12,807 nucleotides of DNA from NCBI GenBank assembly GCA_022402405.1, contig JAKRSG010000215.1:1-12807 (forward strand). The letters are read 5' to 3'. Below the pieces are notes generated by a model. The model did no database searches and was not told the DNA's origin. It was given only the letters and a program-made list of their open reading frames with translations. This DNA is from Bacteroidia bacterium (GTDB lineage: Bacteria > Bacteroidota > Bacteroidia > UKL13-3). Position 1 is the first letter of the stretch; the number at the start of each line of letters is the position of its first letter. The position numbers were made by a program, and so were the translations under genes. This document shows, one piece after another, positions 8,020 to 12,807 of the stretch.

Positions 8020-8319
8020 TTAAGCATTTCTTGGCTTTTCTACAAACTTAAAACCTTTTCTCCCATCCGTATCTTGAAAATCTATAACCATTCCTGCGAA
8101 GAAAAATATTTGTCCGGCATTATATATTACCTCTATTCCATCCACAATAGCAGATCTATCTTTGTCCTTTTTTTCATCAAATCCTATCAGTAAGCCTTTG
8201 TCTTGAGCATTTTTCTGGCGGATACCAACTCTTAAAAAGTAATTTTCTGGAATTTGAAGGGTTGCTTTATAATGCGCTACTGCTTCCTTAGCTGCATCTG
8301 TAAATTCTATCATGTTCAT
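8020..8319 (-). CDS. HesB/IscA-fold protein lacking the cluster cysteines
   Basis: A 99-residue protein starting MNMIEFTDAAKEAV and ending FKFVEKPRNA. The pattern LRVGIRQKNAQDKGLLIGFDEK, VDGIEVIYN, FFFAGMVIDFQDT and GRKGFKF follows the A-type iron-sulfur carrier fold. IscA, SufA and ErpA bind clusters with three cysteines, one in a GCSG-like turn and two in a C-terminal CGCG; here those positions read GLLIGF and GRKGF and the protein has no cysteine at all. It therefore probably does not carry a cluster in the usual way; its role is unknown. The frame is open upstream to an ATG at 8361, but family starts fit ATG 8319 or 8313. First gene of the operon with the permease, M23 and unknown membrane genes; divergent from the NdpA gene. 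Confidence 0.8.
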   Translation of the reverse strand: MNMIEFTDAAKEAVAHYKATLQIPENYFLRVGIRQKNAQDKGLLIGFDEKKDKDRSAIVDGIEVIYNAGQIFFFAGMVIDFQDTDGRKGFKFVEKPRNA

Positions 8320-8348
8320 TGGGCTGCAAGTTAAACAATAAAATAAAA

Positions 8349-8380
8349 TTGTACATTCCATTTTTGATTCCTTAATTTTC
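8349..8380 (+). promoter_or_regulatory. Possible promoter for the NdpA-type gene
   Basis: TTG (8349-8351) followed after 21 bp by TAATTTTC (8373-8380), which differs from the Bacteroidota -7 consensus TAnnTTTG at the last base. It lies in the 71-bp spacer between the divergent HesB-like and NdpA genes and ends 10 bp before ATG 8391, so the leader would be very short. Weak call from consensus and spacing. Confidence 0.3.
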
Positions 8381-8390
8381 GCAAAAAAAA

Positions 8391-9440
8391 ATGCTCGATT
8401 TTTCCCTAGTAAGCTTAAATGCTGTGTCTGTTCATCAAACAGGCAATAAAACCAATGGCGAACCCCTCATTATTTCGAAAGAAACTGTTGCAAAACCTGA
8501 TGAAAATCTTGAAAATATTTTGCTAAAATACTTTTTGAAACCCTTTCATCAACCCACTTATTACCATTTAACTTTTAGTAATAATGATCATGACCTCAAT
8601 CCGGTTTATCATTATGCCAAACAATGTTTTGATAGTCCAGACTCTTTTCATATCCAAAGTATTCACTTGGCAAAACATTTATATGAAACAGCACTGCATC
8701 AAAATATTAAACCTGGAGATTTTTATGTTGCTCAGTTCAAAGACATGCAATACGAAGGCAATTTGGTTGAAGCAATTGGTATATTTAAATCAGAAACCAA
8801 AGACCATTTTTTAAAAATGGAAAGAAAAGGGCAAAATTTTGATATCGATTTTGAGGCAGGCACTCCCGTAGACAAATTAGATAAGGGCTGTCTGATCCTA
8901 AATATTGATGCAGATAATGGCTTTAAAGTTTGTGTAGTAGATAAAATCAATAAATCTGCCGAGGCAATGTACTGGAGAGATCAGTTTTTAAAAATTAAAC
9001 CATGTGCAGATAACTATCATTTTACTGAAAATTTTCTCACCATAACCAAAGATTTTGTAACTAAACAACTTACCACTGAATACGAAGTAAGCAAGGCAGA
9101 TCAGATAGATTTATTAAATAGGTCTGTTGCCTATTTTAAAGATCATGAGAAATTTAGTCAGGACGAGTTTTCCAAGGAAGTTTTTGGAAATGATGAAGGA
9201 TTAATAACATCATTTAACGACTTCAAAACTCAAACTACCAGCGAATATGAACTAGAGCTAAAAGACGGCTTCGACATCTCGGATCAGGCCGTAAAAAAAC
9301 AAGCTAGAGTATTTAAAAGTGTTTTAAAATTAGACAAGAACTTTCATATTTATATTCATGGAAATAAGAATATGATAGAAAAAGGAGTAGATCCCGATGG
9401 AAGAAAATACTATAAAATTTACTTCAACGAAGAAAGCTAA
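8391..9440 (+). CDS. Nucleoid-associated protein, NdpA/YejK family
   Basis: A 349-residue cytoplasmic protein, close to the length of Escherichia coli YejK (about 335). Family-like stretches include the N-terminal region up to the HPTYYHL-like segment FHQPTYYHL (52-60), GDFYVAQF (109-116), GCLILNID (166-173), VDKINKSAEAMYWRDQFLKI (183-202), DNYHFTENFL (207-216) and the C-terminal DPDGRKYYKIYF (334-345). The family, first found as 37-kDa proteins bound to the bacterial nucleoid, occurs widely in Bacteroidota; its precise job is poorly known. Starts at ATG 8391 after an A-run that may help ribosome loading. The pseudouridine synthase gene follows after 5 bp on the same strand and is probably co-transcribed. 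Confidence 0.88.
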   Translation: MLDFSLVSLNAVSVHQTGNKTNGEPLIISKETVAKPDENLENILLKYFLKPFHQPTYYHLTFSNNDHDLNPVYHYAKQCFDSPDSFHIQSIHLAKHLYETALHQNIKPGDFYVAQFKDMQYEGNLVEAIGIFKSETKDHFLKMERKGQNFDIDFEAGTPVDKLDKGCLILNIDADNGFKVCVVDKINKSAEAMYWRDQFLKIKPCADNYHFTENFLTITKDFVTKQLTTEYEVSKADQIDLLNRSVAYFKDHEKFSQDEFSKEVFGNDEGLITSFNDFKTQTTSEYELELKDGFDISDQAVKKQARVFKSVLKLDKNFHIYIHGNKNMIEKGVDPDGRKYYKIYFNEES

Positions 9441-9445
9441 ATACT

Positions 9446-10147
9446 TTGAACCACCGCAATAAAATTCTATATTTTCTGGTTAAAAATGCCAAGATTAGTT
9501 TTAAGGAAGCACAAAAATCTTTAGCTAACAACGAGGTATTGTTAAACGGAAATCCCTGTTTCGAAAATGAGATGGTAGGTGTATATGACGAAATTTATTG
9601 GAGAGGAACATGTTTACAAACCCCTAATAGGTTCAAATATTATAAATACTATAAGCCTAGGGGAATTGAATGTACCTTGAACCCAAACATTGAAAATAAC
9701 TTAGCTGAAAAACTAGGTACAGAATACAAAGAATTATTTTATGTTGGGAGATTAGATAAGCAATCTGAAGGTTTACTTTTACTTACTAATGATGGAAACA
9801 TATACAATAAAATTATCGACCCCAAAAAGCATTTAGAAAAAGAATATTTGGTTGATTTAGAAAGTGAAATAGCTTCCAACTTTAAGCAAAAAATGGAAGC
9901 TGGTATTGAGATTTTAGGTAAAATAACCCAAGCTTGCGAGATAAATCTATCTGGAAACAAAAGCTTTTCCATCATATTAACAGAGGGAATGAACCGACAA
10001 ATTAGAAGGATGTGTTTTGCATTGGACAATTATGTCATTTTTTTAAAACGCATAAGAATTGGGAATATTGAGTTAAACAACTTAAAATCAGGTGAAATAA
10101 AAGAGCTTTCAATAAAAGAGATAGATTATTTGCGAAAATTAGCTTGA
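9446..10147 (+). CDS. RNA pseudouridine synthase, RsuA/RluF-like family
   Basis: A 233-residue enzyme that converts uridine to pseudouridine in RNA. An S4-like RNA-binding part (about 5-50, with EAQKSLANNEVLLNG) precedes the catalytic domain. FYVGRLDKQSEGLLLLTNDG (98-117) holds the catalytic Asp104; KEYLVDL (132-138) and EGMNRQIRRMC (180-190) are family motifs, the last resembling E. coli RluF most. Substrate (23S rRNA or other) cannot be decided from sequence. The start is TTG at 9446-9448: the frame is closed by TAA at 9413, there is no ATG between, and the first downstream ATG is at residue 43. The S4 segment is diverged from RsuA-family norms. It follows the NdpA gene by 5 bp. Confidence 0.88.
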   Translation: MNHRNKILYFLVKNAKISFKEAQKSLANNEVLLNGNPCFENEMVGVYDEIYWRGTCLQTPNRFKYYKYYKPRGIECTLNPNIENNLAEKLGTEYKELFYVGRLDKQSEGLLLLTNDGNIYNKIIDPKKHLEKEYLVDLESEIASNFKQKMEAGIEILGKITQACEINLSGNKSFSIILTEGMNRQIRRMCFALDNYVIFLKRIRIGNIELNNLKSGEIKELSIKEIDYLRKLA

Positions 10148-10173
10148 AAGTACCTAATTAAATGATATGTTTG
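10144..10173 (+). promoter_or_regulatory. Bacteroidota-type promoter for the DUF2911 gene
   Basis: TTG (10144-10146), overlapping the TGA stop of the pseudouridine synthase gene, is followed after exactly 19 bp by TATGTTTG (10166-10173), a full match to the -7 consensus TAnnTTTG. Transcription would start near 10180, leaving a leader of about 10 bases before ATG 10191. The best promoter match in the window. Confidence 0.6.
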
Positions 10174-10190
10174 ATTTAAATAATTAAGAA

Positions 10191-10745
10191 ATGGTTAAGA
10201 AATTTTTACTTATCGGAGTCGCATTTATAATTGGATTGCTATTATTATTTAACTGGTTTAAAAAAGACACCAAGAAGCACAGTCCGCCTGCAACTGCCAG
10301 TTATAAAGACGGAAACTTAAGTATAGAAATTAACTATTGTAAACCTTCTGCCAAAGGTAGAATTATCTTTGGCTATGAGGAGGCAGATGCCTTGCAACCT
10401 TATGGAAAATATTGGAGACTGGGGGCTAATGAAGCTACCACATTTGAGAACAATCAAACTATTTGGTTCAACGATAAAGAATTAGCGCCGGGTAAATACT
10501 CAATATATGCCTATCCTGGAATAGAAAAATGGGTAATTGCTGTGAACAAAGATTGGGATAGATGGGGTGCACAAGAAGCAGATGCCAATTTAGATGTATT
10601 AAGAACCGAAATTCCATCTTACAATAAAGCTCCTTTTCAAGAACAATTTGAAATAAGTTTCAGTGAAAAAGACACAAATGGCGTGTTTAACTTAATATTT
10701 CATTGGGACAAAGAAATGGTTAAAGTACCGTTAAAGTTAAAATAG
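10191..10745 (+). CDS. DUF2911 protein with N-terminal membrane anchor
   Basis: A 184-residue protein with one hydrophobic segment (4-22, after MVKK) and an extracytoplasmic DUF2911 domain. Family landmarks are SPPATASY (31-38), INYCKPSAKGRIIFG (47-61), YWRLGANEATTF (74-85), LAPGKYSIYAYP (98-109), KWVIAVNKDWDRWG (113-126) and the terminal FHWDKEMVKVPLKL (170-183). The function of DUF2911 is not known; the domain is common in Bacteroidota and predicted to be beta-rich. The segment lacks a clear lipobox, so a signal anchor fits better than a lipoprotein. It appears to have its own promoter and ends 2 bp from the convergent glycosyltransferase gene. Confidence 0.85.
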   Translation: MVKKFLLIGVAFIIGLLLLFNWFKKDTKKHSPPATASYKDGNLSIEINYCKPSAKGRIIFGYEEADALQPYGKYWRLGANEATTFENNQTIWFNDKELAPGKYSIYAYPGIEKWVIAVNKDWDRWGAQEADANLDVLRTEIPSYNKAPFQEQFEISFSEKDTNGVFNLIFHWDKEMVKVPLKLK

Positions 10746-10747
10746 AT

Positions 10748-11491
10748 TTAGGCTTTAAATATTTTAAAATTGCCAATTCCCCACTTTTGTAGTCTGTAAA
10801 TTATACTTGTTCTTAGCACTCCTAAACCATAAATACTACTTCGTTTAAAGTTTATAGAAGATGCTTCTGGGAAATATTTGGTAGGACAAGTAATTTCGGC
10901 AATTTCAAAGCCTTTCATAAATATTTGAGCGGTAATTTCATTGTCGAATACAAAATCGTCGCTACAAACATCGAAAGGGACACTTTTTAACACCTCTGCA
11001 CTAAACGCTCTGTAACCAGTGTGGTATTCGGATAACTTTTGACCCATCATAATATTTTGGAACAAAGTTAACATTCGGTTAAAGACATATTTATATACTG
11101 GCATACCTCCTTTTAGGGCTCCCATTCCAAGAATTCTTGAACCAAAAACCGCAGGGTAAACATCAAAAGCAATAACACTGCACATAGCAGTTAGCAACTT
11201 AGGTGTATATTGGTAATCTGGGTGAAGCATTACCACTATATCTGCCTTTAATGATAAAGCATGATGATAACACGTTTTCTGATTACCGCCGTATCCCTTG
11301 TTTTTTTCGTGTTTTATTATGTGTTTGATCCCAATTTTACTCCCTAATTCTGAGGTATCATCTTTACTAGCATCATCTACTAAAATAACATCATCCACAA
11401 TATCAAATGGGATTTCATTATAAGTTTTTTCGAGTGTTCTAGCTGCATTATAAGCAGGCAACACCACTACTATTTTTTTTCCGTTTAACAT
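10748..11491 (-). CDS. Family 2 glycosyltransferase, polyprenyl-phosphate sugar transferase-like
   Basis: A 247-residue GT-A fold enzyme expected to move a sugar from a nucleotide donor, probably to polyprenyl phosphate. VVVLPAYNAARTL (8-20), VILVDDASKDDT (35-46), EKNKGYGGNQKT (62-73) and IVVMLHPDYQY (85-95) mark donor and metal binding, with HPDYQ in place of the common DADxQ. FGSRILG (116-122) and EYHTGYRAFSAEVL (155-168) are typical of the DPM1-like branch; FDNEI (182-186) is the likely catalytic region. No long C-terminal helices are seen, so it is a soluble or peripheral form. It lies 9 bp downstream of the transporter gene on the same strand. Donor and product cannot be read from the sequence. 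Confidence 0.87.
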   Translation of the reverse strand: MLNGKKIVVVLPAYNAARTLEKTYNEIPFDIVDDVILVDDASKDDTSELGSKIGIKHIIKHEKNKGYGGNQKTCYHHALSLKADIVVMLHPDYQYTPKLLTAMCSVIAFDVYPAVFGSRILGMGALKGGMPVYKYVFNRMLTLFQNIMMGQKLSEYHTGYRAFSAEVLKSVPFDVCSDDFVFDNEITAQIFMKGFEIAEITCPTKYFPEASSINFKRSSIYGLGVLRTSIIYRLQKWGIGNFKIFKA

Positions 11492-11500
11492 CTTATCCTA

Positions 11501-12807
11501 TTAAATAAAAAATAATACCCAAATTAAAATTAATACCGGCAAAAGTATGGGAATACTATATTTAAAAATATATTTTCCAAAAGACGGCATTTTAACACCA
11601 GATTGCTCTGCAATAGATTTAACCATAAAATTCGGCCCATTTCCTATGTAGGTCATGGCGCCAAAGAAGACTGCACCAATAGACAATGGAAGCAATAGTT
11701 GAACTTTTTCAGAACTTAAGAATTGCTTTACATCTGCCATACTGTTTAGGCTAAGGCCGGCATCCGACATAATTACCGCGAATACATTTAAATAAGAAGG
11801 AGCATTATCCAACACACTACTAAATATACCGGTAGACCAATATACCAAACTAGAAGTAATACTAATTTGCCCCTTTTGGGCACCCGCAAATGCCTCTAAT
11901 AATTGCAAAGCAGGCATCATGGTCAAGAATATTCCAAAAAACAAAAACGCTACTTCTTTGATAGGTTCAAAATCAAAATCATTACTCTCCAAAGCCTTTT
12001 TATTTGAGAATTTAAAACACATAAAGGCTGAACCTAATTGAATTATTTCTCGCAAATAGGAAATCTTCTTTCCATGATACAAAATATGAGGTAAACCATC
12101 AATAACATTTGGATCTAAGAAAACTGACCCTACACCTATTAACAACCAAATTAAATTTCTTTTACCATTAATAATTATTTTGTTAGAATAATGAGAACTC
12201 ACATCCACTTCATCGAGAGCTTTATTTTGTTTTTCAAAGAAATAGAAAATCCCTAAAAGTACTACCATAGCAACTAGCCAGGGTAGCCAGAGGTTTATTA
12301 AGGTCCAGAAAAACGGTACTCCTTTCAAAAATCCCATAAAAAGAGGTGGATCACCAATTGGAGTTAGAGAGCCACCTACATTCGATACCATAAAGATAAA
12401 AAATATAATATGATACGGCTGCAAACGATATCTGTTTATCCTCATAAATGGCCTAATAAACAAAACAGAGGCACCTGTAGTTCCAATCAAATTAGCCACA
12501 AATGCGGCTAGAAAAAGAAAAATAATATTAACGGAGGCCTTACTTTCCATATCAAAAAACAAGTAGATTCCTCCACTTGCAATGTATAAAATGGTTAATA
12601 AACTGATAAACGAAATATATTCTGCGATTGCCTCAATGGGTAACACCAAGTTATGTAATTGAAAAACATAAAATGCACCCACTATAACTCCTAAAAATAT
12701 GCTTATTGTTTTGTAGTAATGATGCCAAAATTTTGGAAACAAAACTGGTCCAGTTGCGATAAGTAGTAACAAAGAAACGAATGGAATTACAATCCAAGCT
12801 GGTGGGG
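11501..12807 (-). CDS. NhaD/ArsB-like ion transporter (putative sodium:proton antiporter), 5' end outside window
   Basis: A multi-pass inner-membrane transporter of the ion transporter superfamily. Counting from the codon at 12772, GTTGASVLFIRPF (97-109), SNVGGSLTPIGDPPLFMGFL (130-149) and, in the second half, SSVLDNAPSYLN (318-329) and GAMTYIGNGPNFMVKSIAE (371-389) form the two matching repeats with hairpin motifs typical of NhaD-type and related carriers. About eleven hydrophobic segments are visible. A TTG at 12772-12770 could be read as a start, but the frame stays open to the edge and upstream codons encode PPAWIVIPFVS, matching the conserved beginning of the family, so the gene is partial. 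The transported ion is inferred from family, not shown. It precedes the glycosyltransferase gene by 9 bp. Confidence 0.87.
   Translation of the reverse strand, partial: PPAWIVIPFVSLLLLIATGPVLFPKFWHHYYKTISIFLGVIVGAFYVFQLHNLVLPIEAIAEYISFISLLTILYIASGGIYLFFDMESKASVNIIFLFLAAFVANLIGTTGASVLFIRPFMRINRYRLQPYHIIFFIFMVSNVGGSLTPIGDPPLFMGFLKGVPFFWTLINLWLPWLVAMVVLLGIFYFFEKQNKALDEVDVSSHYSNKIIINGKRNLIWLLIGVGSVFLDPNVIDGLPHILYHGKKISYLREIIQLGSAFMCFKFSNKKALESNDFDFEPIKEVAFLFFGIFLTMMPALQLLEAFAGAQKGQISITSSLVYWSTGIFSSVLDNAPSYLNVFAVIMSDAGLSLNSMADVKQFLSSEKVQLLLPLSIGAVFFGAMTYIGNGPNFMVKSIAEQSGVKMPSFGKYIFKYSIPILLPVLILIWVLFFI

Noticed and set aside
7407..8051. Short plus-strand open frames opposite the permease and HesB-like genes
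   Set aside because: They are antisense to well-supported genes, have no recognisable domain and no promoter; the same holds for the small frames at 800-985, 2139-2345, 5500-5682, 8584-8950 and 9739-10029.
8320..8361. N-terminal extension of the HesB-like protein with three cysteines
   Set aside because: The sequence before Met15 does not resemble the family and would be an unusual leader; the shorter start matches the domain boundary.
12770..12772. TTG as the start of the ion transporter gene
   Set aside because: The frame remains open to the window edge, and the upstream codons (PPAWIVIPFVS) fit the family's N-terminus, so the true start lies outside.

Overview
The window is a compact, AT-rich (roughly one-third GC by eye) chromosomal segment from a member of the Bacteroidota. 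The evidence is the protein families: a PorP/SprF-type N-terminus, a DUF4271 membrane protein, the divergent Bacteroidota form of uroporphyrinogen-III synthase, an HemW-type radical SAM protein and a DUF2911 protein. The one good promoter fits the Bacteroidota consensus (TTG, 19 bp, TAnnTTTG) rather than a sigma-70 one, and gene starts lack clear Shine-Dalgarno sequences. No rRNA, tRNA, CRISPR array, insertion sequence or phage gene was seen, and no gap between genes exceeds about 115 bp.

Left block, minus strand (3657 to 1): an Omp85-type outer-membrane barrel protein, a DUF4271 multi-pass membrane protein, HemD, and the first 29 codons of a PorP/SprF-like type IX secretion protein cut by the window edge. 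The first three genes are separated by 4 and 1 bp and are probably one transcript. Divergently, 55 bp away on the plus strand, lies hemW, the radical SAM heme chaperone, so two heme-related genes flank the outer-membrane gene.

Middle block, minus strand (about 8319 to 4830): four genes with gaps of 8, 5 and 0 bp. They encode a cysteine-free HesB/IscA-fold protein, a MacB-type ABC permease without its ATPase, a four-helix membrane protein carrying a LytM/M23 domain with an altered first zinc ligand, and an unrecognised four-helix membrane protein with a C-terminal extracytoplasmic domain. This operon is the least ordinary part of the window and may be an envelope-remodelling module; that function is inference.

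Right block: plus-strand genes for a NdpA-type nucleoid-associated protein, an RsuA/RluF-family pseudouridine synthase and, from its own promoter, a membrane-anchored DUF2911 protein. These converge on a minus-strand pair, an NhaD/ArsB-like ion transporter whose 5' end lies beyond the window, followed by a family 2 glycosyltransferase of the polyprenyl-phosphate sugar transferase type.

Three genes (Omp85, hemD, pseudouridine synthase) appear to start with TTG. Overall this is mostly a housekeeping region. No clear new defence or mobile system is visible; the M23/permease/unknown operon and the probable type IX secretion locus at the left edge are the parts worth following.
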